NCBI GenBank assembly: GCA_030280995.1
Contig: JASXTE010000007.1
Location: forward strand, 8,981,501 to 9,045,500
Reading direction: 5' to 3'
DNA length: 64,000 nt
From: Hemileia vastatrix
Lineage: Eukaryota > Basidiomycota > Pucciniomycetes > Pucciniales > Zaghouaniaceae
This document shows positions 35,711 to 47,331 of the stretch, one piece after another; positions within the stretch are counted from its first letter, which is position 1, and each line of letters begins with the position of its first letter. A model generated the notes under the pieces. It searched no databases. It saw only the letters and a list, made by a program, of their open reading frames with translations, and was not told the origin of the DNA. The translations under genes were made by a program, and so were the position numbers.

Positions 35711-36390
35711 AGTAGTCCTAGTTTATTTTTATAAGTATTTTGGGTGTTTTTGGAGGTTTTTGGAGGTTTCCTGGCCTAAGAGCGGTCCTGCTGCCTTGGT
35801 GCTAGAAGGCTGGGAAGCGTTTCTAGAGAGGTTTTATGCAATTTGGCGCTCAGAAACGCCAAATTTGTTGGTGTGCATGGGCTCTTAGATAGTGGTCTGT
35901 GTGTATATAGTGAATAAGGCATCTTGAAACAAACTTAATTATCATACAACAATCCAGAGGTTTTATCCTTGTTCCTCACTCAGTTTTCACTGTTTTCTGG
36001 CCTCAATTGGCTGTGTTTTTTGCAAGGTTATTTCTGTATTTAAATCAACTTTGGAAACTTTTTTCTCTGGTGTAGTCTTGCAAGCTATATCAAGTATTAT
36101 TGCTGTCTCTGGTGTGGATTTGCAACCTACATCAAGTATCATTGCTTTCTCTGGTGTGGACATTGGTCTACATTTCAGCTCTTTGGTTTGGTAGTCTTTC
36201 TGGGGACTACTTTTTTGGCTGATCAGGAAGTCAAGTGTGTTGGAAAAGGGTCTTTTGGTAAAAAAGGAACCAATTTACTGTAGCAGGTAAATCTCACTTA
36301 TTTTTCTAAAGGGACAGGGGTTTTTCTCTCTGATTTTTCTCCAACTCCCTTGGTTAAGGCCTATAACTAGTACTATAGGATTGTCTACAA
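35711..36390 (+). mobile_element. LTR-like block of Gypsy copy A, right part
   Basis: Continues the sequence cut at 7893. Inverted homology to 56870-57570 is clear over its whole length (for example AAGTATTTTGGGTGTTTTTGG, GGCTGGGAAGC, and CTCTGGTGT.G.TTTGCAA units repeated at 36066, 36106 and 36149). Similarity stops near ACTAGTACTATAGG, so the LTR probably ends close to 36390; in copy B pol sequence begins just beyond the equivalent point. Confidence 0.65.
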
Positions 36391-36959
36391 TGTCAGAGAA
36401 AAAATATAGCTCTAGGAAGACAAATAGCTTGAAATTATTACTTAAACAAGGATAGCAGGTAAGATCTGAAATAGGAAAGTCATTTTCTTAGCACAGTGTA
36501 GAAAGACTCTTACAGTTGCCTTGCTGTAATCAGAATTGGAAAGAGTTTTTAAAAACAAAAAAAAATCCCTTTCCCTCCAGGGAAATGTAAGATTCAACTA
36601 ACTAAGCTTGAAGATCTGCTTGAATAGTTGGATAAGTTAAATTTCTGATATTTAGACTTTAAATGTGTTGGAAACCTATAATAAAGACAAATCTAAGTGC
36701 AACCAATAATTACAACAGACAACAAAATACCTAGCACCATATTACACTGATACCAGTCATGAAAAATACTTAGAAAAATCTGCAACACTTGTTCCAGAGA
36801 CTGGAAAGTACAGTAAAGTACTCCAGAAACTACCCTTGGAATGACCTGTTCAAAAGTGCCTTATTAAAAGATTGTCCCAGGTTTATCCAGTTTTACACCA
36901 AAATTAATGAGTGTACTTTCTTATATTTTTATTATATGAATTTTATAAGAAAAGAAATA
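36391..36959. other. Unassigned AT-rich DNA
   Basis: Between the end of copy-A LTR homology and the start of copy-B flank homology. A 63-codon ORF (36789-36980) shows no motif. Nothing else seen. Confidence 0.35.
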
Positions 36960-37204
36960 AATTTGAGTCCCCCAGGATGAAAGCTATCCAATGGTACCCT
37001 ATATGTTGATATATGTTATTATAATTTTTGTTTTTTGTTAAATATTGTTAATTATAAAAAATACCCTTATTATCAAAACTAAAAATTCAAAAAAATGTAG
37101 AATTATAAGATTCTCTCTCTCTTCTCCTGATTCTCCTGCTCCAGATCTTTCCAACAATACCCTTCATGCATATGATCTACAATAAACTATTGATCTACTA
37201 AGCA

Positions 37205-37400
37205 TAATAACTTTCTAACCAAATTTTGCCACAATAGCCAAATTTTAACCCAGTTACCAGACTTTCCCATTGTGAGAAAATTTTTCCACAATGATCACTT
37301 TTTGCCACAATGAGCTAATTTTGCCAGATTGAGTTAAATTTGTCACAGGGAGATAATTTTTCCACCATGACCAAACTTTGCCACAATGACAAAATTCTTT
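37205..37400. repeat. Tandem TTTTGCCACAATGA-type units
   Basis: Seven or so degenerate units of about 25 bp: TTTTGCCACAATAG, TTTTTCCACAATGATC, TTTTTGCCACAATGAG, TTTTGCCAGATTGAG, TTTTTCCACCATGACC, TTTGCCACAATGAC. Confidence 0.7.
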
Positions 37401-38462
37401 CAGTACACTTTGCTTTTGCACCAGAGCACTGGAGCTCAGTGGCCATTCCATCAGTACACCATATCCACCAATAATACTAAAAGACACTAAATCAAGTAAA
37501 GCACTAAGAAAACAGTAAAATATGATAAAAAACCATCATGACATAAAAGATAGAGAAAAATTTGTGCTATCCTATGATAATAATCACCTTCCGAAACTCT
37601 TAATATCCAGCCTGATAATCCAAAAAATTACTACTACTCTTTCAAAAAAAACCCCAAAAGAGCCCCAGAAAGTACCCAAAAGATAGAGAATCAACCCTAA
37701 AATCCAGTGAAATCATTATCAAATTTACAAAACCATCAAATCACAATAAAAATACCACCATATAACCATTCCAGAATTCCAAAATCAATCCAAAAATCCA
37801 TAATAACCAAATTAACACCTGGTAACACCATATATTCCTTTCAACCAATATTCAATCAAATTTTCACCTAAGTGGCCTACCCAGATGTGGAATGCCACAT
37901 CCTACCTCCAATATGGAATGTCCCTATTTCCAAAGATTATGCATTCAAAATATATTTATTAACTACCATCATTGTCATTATAAAATCTTCCAATTCCCAT
38001 AGTTTTCCTAGTGGATTTTCGGACTCTTCAAGATTTTCTTCACTGGCCATTCAACAAAATATAACCAGTTATTTTTCAACAAAAGGTGAGTTCTCTTAAC
38101 CATAAATTTTACCAAAATTAACCAATTTTAACCCATATAGATAAACCTAAGCCTTCTGAAGCTTCTTCTTCCAACCAGATGGAAAATGACAACAACTATG
38201 TTGACATTATTATTCCAATAACAATGCTAAGCTTTAGATCACACCCAACTTCTTCTCCTTCTTACCTTGAGGAACGTTGGCCTATCATTCAAGACTTTAA
38301 CAAGAGTTCTGAAAAATTTTCTAATGATCCAAATTAGCAACACTTGATATAAACCTTTAACCAATATTATTAGTTTCATATGATTGAATTTTGATGATTT
38401 AGTTGGTGCTGAATTATTTAAAAAAATAACCATCTGATTCTAATGTTTCTATCACTAAGAAT

Positions 38463-38660
38463 ATGAGAGTAGTCTTCCATCTCTACTGAGCTAGAACTGC
38501 AATGATCTAGACATTGCCATGAGTTCCTCCAATTCCTCTCTACCAAACTTTGCATCCCCAATGAAATTAAGAGAGTTGGCTTCCACATCTACTGAGCTAT
38601 AACTCCAGTGATCTAGAAACCACAATAAGGTCCTCCAATTTCCACTAATTCATACATCAT
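38463..38660. repeat. Two-unit tandem repeat (about 106 bp)
   Basis: Units near 38463 and 38568 share GAGAGT.G.CTTCCA, TCTACTGAGCTA, AACT.CA.TGATCTAGA and TCCTCCAATT.C. Confidence 0.7.
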
Positions 38661-39265
38661 ACCAATTTTCCTACATCAGCAATTCAGACCTAAACTAAAA
38701 ATCTCCACAAATAAAAAATTTTGACCAACAAAATAACCTATTCCTGACATGATTCCATTCCTCTTCTAAAATAAATCTTGAAGATCATCAAAACAAAAAT
38801 TCCATAATCCAAATTTTTCTGCATAATTGTGAAATGAGGATATAGATTCCATAAAATCCTTTAGATGAGTGATTAATAAAAAAACGACCATGATTTCCAA
38901 AATCATTCCAATTATTCCTAATGAGTTTCCAAACAAAATATTGACAAAATATCCAATTTTAAGTCATGGGGACCCCAAAAATATTTTCTACTTGATATAT
39001 TTAGGTCTTCAAGCATAAAAATTCACCAGTTTATAGTCTTAGAGGACTTTTACCTGCATCACAAAACCAATGCTAGAGATCAACATAGAAAAAAAAAGCA
39101 AGTAAAAGAACTTTGTGGGGTAGCTTTTGATAGATCAGCCAGCCCATCAGTTACCCTCACACTTGCCAATATTAAATGTAGAAGGTTCCTCAATGAAGAC
39201 TTCTAACTAAAATAAATCCACCTAAAATCTTGACCATTATAATTCCTAGTTTTATTGACATCTTC

Positions 39266-40396
39266 TGTCAGCCAGGCTATTCCAGGAGTCCAGAAAATGA
39301 TATGTTAACTTATAAAACCTGAAAGAGGGCGTAAAAATTGTATTTAATGTATATAAATTAATATTTTATTGCATAATAAAATTATATAAGTATCTTATTA
39401 CATATAAGTGTTATATTAATTTTATTGTTTATATAAATTTTTATACATTTAAATTAAACATGATATATTTTATATTCTACAAATAATGGCGCATTTTTAT
39501 TTATTTAATAAATTATAAATTTATATTTAATTAATTAAAAACATATATTATAATTATAAGTGTAAAATTGACTTATAATATAATTAAATTAATTATTTAA
39601 ATTTATATATTAAATAACACCTTTCATATAATATTAAAAAATAATTAATGACGCTTCTTTTGACCCTTAATTGTGTCAGGAAAAACAATTAATTAATTTA
39701 TACTAAATTGAGATTAATTACATATTTTGTTGTGTAAAAATATTCTCTGTTTCACTTAAAAATCCTTAAATGAGAATGTACAATCTGTTTTGAATTATTA
39801 TTCTCATAGTCCCTATGTCACAGGCTTGTTTAGTTATTCACTATTTTTACTTACTCATTTGGGAATTAATGGTGTGAAAATTGGATTCTTAATTGGGGTT
39901 TTTAATTATTTGTTTCATATTTTTCTCTACATTGTTATGTTTCACTTACTCTTTGATATACTTGTTTTATCCTATTATAATTCTTGTATTTACAAATATA
40001 GTGGCGCTTCAGAGGACCCATTGCCTATAAAAGGGCCTTGGATAATCCCCTGTAGCCTCATCACTTACTATACACTCAACAAATTTAATATACTTTTACA
40101 TTATGTTTATATTTTTTTATTAGTAATAAAATTCTAATTAGAAATTCTATATAACAATTTAAAGGTTGCTGTAAGTCTGATAGTAATGAAAAGTGTTTGC
40201 TGCGCAGAAACCTTACCTTAAATAATATTATTATTAATAAGCCTAAATTTTTGTCATCTCTCATGTTACTCGCCGTTGTTTTTTTTCTTTTAAATAAATT
40301 AAATAATCTATTACACCTAATTTCTTTTATTTTTTTTCCCTTGTCCTCCTCCTTTTCTCCTCTTTTCCTTACCTTCTTCTAGATGACTGACCGACA
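39266..40396 (+). mobile_element. Solo LTR (1131 bp) with 5-bp duplication
   Basis: Starts TGTCAGCCAGGC and ends GACCGACA. TCTTC flanks both sides (39261-39265 and 40397-40401), so this is a complete LTR insertion reduced to a single LTR. A TATAAAAG box lies at 40026-40033 inside a segment shared with the relative at 42127. The small ORFs inside are chance. Confidence 0.85.
40026..40033 (+). promoter_or_regulatory. LTR TATA box
   Basis: TATAAAAG, preceded by GGACCCATTGCC and followed by GGCCTTGGATAATCC; the same context is conserved at 43003-43010 in the related LTR. Confidence 0.6.
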
Positions 40397-40401
40397 TCTT
40401 C

Positions 40402-40767
40402 AGTCTTTGGTAGTCTTGAAGTTTAGGACCAATCATAAAAAATCTTGAAAAAAATTTTCAGTTTTAAGTTTTGATGGACTAACAGAATAAAAATAAAAAT
40501 AAAAGATGCCGCCCAGCCATTTGGATGAGCCCAACCCCTGACACCATACCCACATCCAAATGAACCTTGATTGTGGATACACAAAAAAGTAAAATAAAAA
40601 ATATAACATAAATAAAATTTTTGAAAAAAAAAATGATAATTTGAAAATTTGAAAAATGATAATTTAATGAAAATCAAAAAAACAAACTAAAGGTCACTGA
40701 GTGGGCTCCCTCCAATATTTAAAAACTATTGGAGACCACAAGTGATCATTCACACCAATATAACATC
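40402..40767 (-). mobile_element. Copy-B LTR flank fragment
   Basis: Inverted homology to 3905-4380 of copy A: ACCACAAGTGATCA at 40735 and the CCACATCC...TGTGG unit at 40500-40580. No gene. Confidence 0.5.
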
Positions 40768-41984
40768 TTTTATTTTTATTTTTATTTTTATTTTTATTTT
40801 TATTTTTATTTTTATTTTTATTTTTATTTTTATTTTTATTTTTATTTTTATTTTTATTTTTATTTTTATTTTTATTTTTATTTTTATTTTTATTTTTATT
40901 TTTATTTTTATTTTTATTTTTATTTTTATTTTTATTTTTATTTTTATTTTTATTTTTATTTTTATTTTTATTTTTATTTTTATTTTTATTTTTATTTTTA
41001 TTTTTATTTTTATTTTTATTTTTATTTTTATTTTTATTTTTATTTTTATTTTTATTTTTATTTTTATTTTTATTTTTATTTTTATTTTTATTTTTATTTT
41101 TATTTTTATTTTTATTTTTATTTTTATTTTTATTTTTATTTTTATTTTTATTTTTATTTTTATTTTTATTTTTATTTTTATTTTTATTTTTATTTTTATT
41201 TTTATTTTTATTTTTATTTTTATTTTTATTTTTATTTTTATTTTTATTTTTATTTTTATTTTTATTTTTATTTTTATTTTTATTTTTATTTTTATTTTTA
41301 TTTTTATTTTTATTTTTATTTTTATTTTTATTTTTATTTTTATTTTTATTTTTATTTTTATTTTTATTTTTATTTTTATTTTTATTTTTATTTTTATTTT
41401 TATTTTTATTTTTATTTTTATTTTTATTTTTATTTTTATTTTTATTTTTATTTTTATTTTTATTTTTATTTTTATTTTTATTTTTATTTTTATTTTTATT
41501 TTTATTTTTATTTTTATTTTTATTTTTATTTTTATTTTTATTTTTATTTTTATTTTTATTTTTATTTTTATTTTTATTTTTATTTTTATTTTTATTTTTA
41601 TTTTTATTTTTATTTTTATTTTTATTTTTATTTTTATTTTTATTTTTATTTTTATTTTTATTTTTATTTTTATTTTTATTTTTATTTTTATTTTTATTTT
41701 TATTTTTATTTTTATTTTTATTTTTATTTTTATTTTTATTTTTATTTTTATTTTTATTTTTATTTTTATTTTTATTTTTATTTTTATTTTTATTTTTATT
41801 TTTATTTTTATTTTTATTTTTATTTTTATTTTTATTTTTATTTTTATTTTTATTTTTATTTTTATTTTTATTTTTATTTTTATTTTTATTTTTATTTTTA
41901 TTTTTATTTTTATTTTTATTTTTATTTTTATTTTTATTTTTATTTTTATTTTTATTTTTATTTTTATTTTTATTTTTATTTTAA
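40768..41984. repeat. Perfect (TATTTT)n hexanucleotide array, about 1.2 kb
   Basis: About 200 uninterrupted copies of a 6-bp unit with five T and one A. No sequence variant is visible in the entire array. The long two-residue ORFs in all frames (FY, FI and IK repeats) are products of the repeat and not genes. Confidence 0.98.
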
Positions 41985-42126
41985 GTTGAAAATAAAATAA
42001 AGCAAAAAACAAAAAAACCAAAAAAACCAAATAAAATGAAAGAAAACAAGTTTTTGAATCCAGACTTTTGAAAGATTGTAGTGCATTGGCATAAGGTTCC
42101 AGTTTATAGTCATGGGGGACTACTTA
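41985..42126 (-). mobile_element. Copy-B LTR flank fragment
   Basis: Contains one AGTTTATAGTCATGGGGGACT unit (42102-42122), the minisatellite motif of the Gypsy A/B LTR, directly next to the following solo LTR. Confidence 0.45.
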
Positions 42127-43384
42127 TGTAAGCTGGCTATACCAGGAGTCCAGTAAATTTTATGTCAAATTACTGGAGCTAAAAGAGGACATAAAACTAT
42201 GCTTATGATGTATATAAATTAATCCTATATTGCATAATGAAATTATATAATTTTTTTATAAAATATATATAATAAGTATTTTATAAATTATTTATACATT
42301 TATATTAAGCATGATATATATTCTATAAATTATGGCGCATTTTTATGTATTTAATAAATAAAAATTAATAATTAATTAATTACAAACATATACTATAAAT
42401 TATAAATGAAAATTTAGCTTATATTGTAATTAAATTAATTAATAAACATTATATATTAAATAAGGCCATACATATCTTATTAAACAATAATATTGGGCAC
42501 TTTTTTTACCCTTAATTGTGTCATCAAAATTATTAAATAAATTATAACACTTATTTAATAAAATGGTATTAAAATTCTCACTTTAAATTAGAGATAGCAT
42601 TAAATTAATTATTTGTTTCAATTAAGCTACTTATTGAATTAATAACATAGTTAAAACAATTAATTAAAATTTTTAGGTACTGGATTGAATTAATTACATG
42701 GATTTTTGTGTCAAAAAAATTCTATTTGTTTTAATTAAAACCTTTACATCTCACTGTAATATCTTTTTTGGGTTATTTTACTCACTGTTCTTATTTTTAA
42801 GACTTACTCTGTTACTAATTATTTTAACTAATTGTTTTGGGAATCTATTGTGGGAAAATTGCTTACTTACTCACAGGTTTAGTTTATTGTTTCATGTGTT
42901 TCTCTCAATCTCTATTTTTTAATTCTATTCTTTTATATTCTTTTTTCATTTTATTACTATTTTGTAATTACTCATTTGTGGTGCTTCAAAGGGTCCTTTG
43001 CCTATAAAAGGCTTTGGATAATCCAATGTAGCTGCATCACTTATTATACACTCAACTCAAATACAATTTTAAATATATTACATTTATTTTATTTCTTATT
43101 AGCATTATAAGTCTAAATTTAAAAGTAAATAAATCATCTAAGGTTTCTATAAGTCTATTAATAATTATTATTGTGAACCGCGCACTGCTATATAACTTAC
43201 AAGATTTAAATATTTTAAATTGAACCTCACTGTTGTGTCACTTCTCAAATCTTGTTGTAGCATTTCTTTATTTCTTCTCTCTTACTTTCTTAAGCTATCA
43301 ATTATTATAAAAATATAATTTTTTATTTTCCGTTACTTCCTTTTAGTTTCTTCTCCCTTTTCACCTACTTCTAGATGACCAGCA
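42127..43384 (+). mobile_element. Second LTR of the 39266 family, probably solo
   Basis: Starts TGTAAGCTGGCTATACCAGG and ends near AGATGACCAGCA; collinear with 39266-40396 throughout, including ATGGCGCATTTTTAT and a TATAAAAG box at 43003-43010. I found no convincing target duplication, so the 3' end may be altered. It is treated as separate from the first LTR because that one has its own matched TCTTC flanks. Confidence 0.75.
43003..43010 (+). promoter_or_regulatory. LTR TATA box
   Basis: TATAAAAG in the conserved context GGTCCTTTGCC...GGCTTTGGATAATCC; matches the element at 40026-40033. Confidence 0.6.
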
Positions 43385-43668
43385 AATAAACTATATAACA
43401 AAAACAAAGACAGGATTCAACTAGAGACAGAGAAGAGTTGGAAAAAAAAATTATGGGTTAATTGTTTATAGAGCTTCCAACTCATCAATTACCCCAAAAT
43501 TTCCAATATTAAATCTAGAAGTATCCCTGTAAACACTTCAAATAAAATTTGTTTCCACCTCATATTTTCACCTTGAATAAAAATTCAAAATTGAAGTAAT
43601 GATTGATTTCTTGGAAGGCTGTGAGATTTCTTAAAATATTGATGTTTTAGTTTATCCTCATTTTGGAG

Positions 43669-43896
43669 TCAACCTTCAGCACTCTTTGTGCCCCTAGGGC
43701 AAAACTTCTTCACTTTAACAGAAGCTACCCTCTGCTTCAAGACAACACCATTCAGCTCTTCCAAAAGATATGAACCACTAGAAACCTGTTCTCTAATCTT
43801 ATATGGTCCATTCCATCTATTAGAAAACATTTTCTTCCACTGACTTTCCAAACTCCTACTATACACTAACAACATATCATCAGTCCTCAAAGGTTT
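43669..43896 (-). pseudogene. C-terminal end of Gypsy copy-B pol
   Basis: Encodes PLRTDDMLLVYSRSLESQW, then a GPYKI (GPY/F-like) motif and the basic end KKFCPRGTKSAEG. Collinear with copy A (3120-3341, LESQWEKMFSDR). It was separated from the rest of pol (53935 onward) by insertion of element C: the frame runs HRLMKP at 53935 and resumes KPLRTDD here, with 5-bp AAACC duplicated at the break. Confidence 0.85.
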
Positions 43897-44386
43897 TTTA
43901 AAAGGGTCCTGATGGTCTAAAAAGATTTATAACGGAGGTCTAAGGGCAATGATAGGTGGATTTAAAGATTTCAAGGTCAAGGTATGTATGAATTTATCTA
44001 TTAGTTTATATACTAAAATTTAATAGGTAAAAGTGTTATAATTATAATTATAATTTTTAATTTAGATTTACAATGTTGTAAGTACTAAAAAAATAAACAA
44101 TATTAATAAATATTTGATTTAATAAAATAATAAGCAAGTTAAGGATGAATGTCCAAAACAACCAGAAAAGGGAGGCCTTATATAGGCAAAATAGAGAAAA
44201 AGAAAGGAGGTAAGAAATACTATATGTAGGAGTATGAGAGAAGAGAAAAAAAAAAAATATTCCAGAAGAATATCTTATCAAATAATAAGATTGATCTAGA
44301 AAGAAGATGTTAAAAATATGTAATTACTGTTTATGTCAGAAATAAATTGATTTATTTAAAAATTACTGTAAGTGTCATTTTTAAAT
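43897..44386 (-). repeat. 3' LTR remnant of element C
   Basis: Matches 53140-53608 closely (for example AAAGGGTCCTGATGGTCTA, AAGGTATGTATGAATTTATC and the CCTTATATAGG box at about 44176-44186). Homology ends abruptly at 44386, where H2C2-coding sequence starts. Confidence 0.85.
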
Positions 44387-45653
44387 CTGCCTTGGTGCCT
44401 CAGGAGGTTCAATGTCTTGCATTAATCCAGCTCTTTTACCAGTAAATCTTTTTAATTTTTGGAAAAGGTCACAGAATTCAACATATAGTTTTGTGTCTTT
44501 AGACATATTAACCCACCAACCAGTGTTTTTAAATCTGATCATTGTTTTTTCAAGATCAAAATGTCCAGCCAATATGTAATCATGATAAATTTTGAAGATG
44601 ATCTCTTTCATAGAAGGAGGAATATAAACAACATTGCTCAACTTTGTTCTATAATATAGATATCCTTCATCAATTGAAAATTTACCTTTTTCCAAAGCCT
44701 TCTGGTACTTTGGTTGAAGGGTTTTAATTAATGCTTGTATTGAAGCACTATCTGGATCATTTAATATGTTACATACCTTTTTAAGTCATTGTCCTTATCA
44801 TATGAATCCAGAATAATCTGTAATAGCTCTTCCTCCACATCAACCACATATATCCCATGAATATGAATAATTTCATCTTCAGGATCATATGCAGGATTTG
44901 AGTCATCATTTGGCAAAGGTAACCTTTATGAAATATTCACATTTGAGTGAACAATACCAGCCCTATGAATAATTGCCATTCTCCCTCTGTATTCTTGAAA
45001 AGCTAGCTTCCATTTTAACATATTTCTGTTAGGTCTTTTTTAGTTTAAGAGAGATTTAACTGCACTTCAGTCAGTGAAAAGTTCAAATTTCTGCTCATAC
45101 AGGTAATAATGTAGCTTTTCTGGAGCCAACACCACTGCTAAAAACTCTAGTAGAGTGGAACCATATTCAAATTCACTATTTCTCAAGGTTCTTGAAATTT
45201 AACAAATTAATACCTCTGATAATTTATCTTTCATCACTTGTTTCTGATGAAGAACAGCACCAAGACCAATAAAACTGGCATCAGTGTATAAAAAAATGGT
45301 TGATTAAAATCAGGTAAAGCAAGAATTGGTGCTGACATCAAACAATGTTTCGTAGTGTCAAAAGCTCTTTGTCTTTCATTTTTCCTGACAAAAGCAACAT
45401 CTTTCCTAGTTAATTGGGTGCGGGGTAATGCTATTACTTGGTATTTTTTAATATACTGTGTATAGTATCCACACACTCCCAAAAAACTCTGGAGCTCTCT
45501 AACTGTGCTAGAAGCCTTCACCTGTTCTATGGCTGTCACTTTGTTTTGGTCAACACATATCTGTAAACCAGAGAAAACATGACCAAGCACTTTTAAGGAG
45601 TGAAAAATAAACTTCCATTTCTTCAAAGGAAGTTTCATATTTATCTCATACAT
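44381..45653 (-). pseudogene. Element C pol: RT thumb, RNase H, H2C2 (decayed)
   Basis: Minus strand, from 45653: EINMKLPLKKWKF and SLKVLGHVFSGLQICVDQNKVTAIEQVKAS (end of RT), FLGVCGYYTQYIKKYQ, then RNase H (about 45300-45050; its TD site is followed by a TGA, near 45058) and the H2C2 zinc-binding region (44695-44381: HDYILAGHFDLEKT, then CDLFQKLKR where the second Cys is lost). Closely related to element D pol at 62236-64000, with which it shares GLQICVDQNKV. Several stops and shifts; integrase deleted. Confidence 0.85.
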
Positions 45654-45846
45654 CTAACCACACAATATGAGGGGTGGACTTGCTAACAAGTCTGCAACCT
45701 TGAACCCTAATTCATATCTTTTTGAGCCCACATTGAATTAGTGATGAAAAAACCAAGAAAAAATATTGACATTCTGGTAAACTCAATATGAATACAAATT
45801 TAACATTTAATGAAGCATAGGTAATAATACTTTGAACAAATCTTGA

Positions 45847-47331
45847 CCCCACACAATATTTGGGGGGACTTGCTAGCAAGTCCTCAACCTGAAGTCAGAT
45901 GGAAATCAGATGGAACTCAGACTGAAGTGATACTGAAATTTCACTTTAGTTATCACACAAATAAATTGAAAACATAGTGAAAGTGTGAGGATAACTGAAT
46001 GAAGGCCAGAAAAAAATTGTTCCATGAGTCTACTCAATGCACAGTATTTTTTGAAGCAAATTATTTAAATAATTCTTTATTAAATTAAGTTGATCAATTA
46101 AAATTAATTGACATTATCACAATTCTTAAATACAATAATTTTAATAAAAAATTTCAGATTAAATATAAAAAAAATTAGTGAATTTTTCTATTACCTAAAA
46201 CTGATTTTACAGAATTGAAAACTATGTTTCAGCTAACCAGTCCCTATTTCTGTATATAAAAATAAAGTGTTATGGAGAAATGGGGAGGTTAGAGAATTGG
46301 AAGGAGAGGAATTGAGAGGGATAAAGAGGTGTGGAGAGGGAGAGGAAAAGGTGGATAGAGGTTGAAAATGATGAAAAAGGGAGTGATAAGGTTAGGAAGA
46401 AAGATGAGGTGAGGATAAAGAAATATTTCAAAGGGAAAAGAGTGGGGTATTCTTGAGAGGGAGTAAAAAAAGACAATAAAAGAAGATAGTAATACAAAAT
46501 AAATTAAAAATAAAATATAAAATATATTAAATATGTTACAAAGAGTGGGCACGATAATTCCTTGAATCTTAAAAATACACAACTCCTATACTGTTATTCT
46601 CTTCATTTACTTAAGTAAAATAAAAATCTTCATTTTAATATTTTGAAAATTTTGAAGAAGAGGGGAAATTAATTTTAATTAATATTAGTATTTAATTTTT
46701 TTTATTTAATAGTGAAATATATTATGTCCATTTAATTTGAAAATTATATGTCTAAGTAAAGTCTTTGTAACATCATTTTTAAGATCTTTGTACCTTTTTA
46801 GATATTTTAATGATTTATAATATTCAATATTATCTAGTCATAAAATAAGTATATAATTTTTTCAATTCTTGAAAATAATACAATAAATAATGTAAATGCA
46901 CAAAATAACCTTTCATTAACAAATTTACATATTTCAACTTGTAGTTTCTCCATTTATTACTGGCCAAAGAAACTTATATAAAAATGTCAGATGGTATCTT
47001 GCCGGATCTATACATTGAAGTTCTTTTTTTAAAAGTTGCTAAGAAACTTCTTAAATAGTTTAAAATATTTATTTTTCAGATAAATTTGAGTGTGGTATGC
47101 ACTGTATTAAAATTTCTATAAAAAATTTCATTCTTCATATCTCAAGATTTGTTCAAAGTATTATACCTATGCTTCATTAAATGTTCAAGTTGTATTCATA
47201 TTAAGTTCAACAGAATTTCAACATTTTTTCTTGTTGTTTTCATCACTAATTCAATGTGGGCTCAAAAAGATATGAATTAGGGTTCAAGGTTGAGGACTTG
47301 CTAGTAAGTCTGCCCCCCATATTGGGTGGTG
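45847..47331. mobile_element. Non-autonomous DNA transposon Y (1485 bp), nested in X
   Basis: Left end CCCCACACAATATTTGGGGGG plus palindrome; right end reads ...TGCCCCCCATATTGGGTGGTG. TGA flanks both ends (45844-45846 and 47332-47334). The host sequence is continuous across it (ACAAATCTTGA, then GATATGAAGAATGA), confirmed by Y's own inverted copy of the same segment near 47135-47160. Minus-strand ORFs at 46270-46582 are low-complexity Phe/Leu/Ser and not supported. Confidence 0.88.

Larger units (their letters stand above)
36960..39260 (-). mobile_element. Degenerate LTR flank of Gypsy copy B
   Basis: Divergent homology to 57790-58990: GCTATCCAATGGTA near 36985, CCACATCCTACCTCCAATA near 37898, the AGTTTATAGTCTT minisatellite unit near 39030, and CAGCCCATCAGTTACCCTCA near 39141. 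Read on the minus strand it continues the region downstream of copy-B pol (43668 downwards), now broken by solo LTRs and a microsatellite. The antisense ORFs present in the other copies are unreadable here. Confidence 0.5.

Noticed and set aside
40729..42030. Three long ORFs (over 400 codons) of alternating Phe-Tyr, Phe-Ile and Ile-Lys
   Set aside because: They are the translation of a perfect hexanucleotide microsatellite in three frames, not genes.
39266..43384. One LTR element with two LTRs around 1.7 kb
   Set aside because: The first LTR has a matched TCTTC duplication on its own two sides, and the DNA between belongs to the copy-B flank, so these are two separate LTR insertions.
46270..46582. 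Phe/Leu/Ser-rich minus-strand ORFs in element Y
   Set aside because: Low complexity and not preserved in the homologous part of element X.
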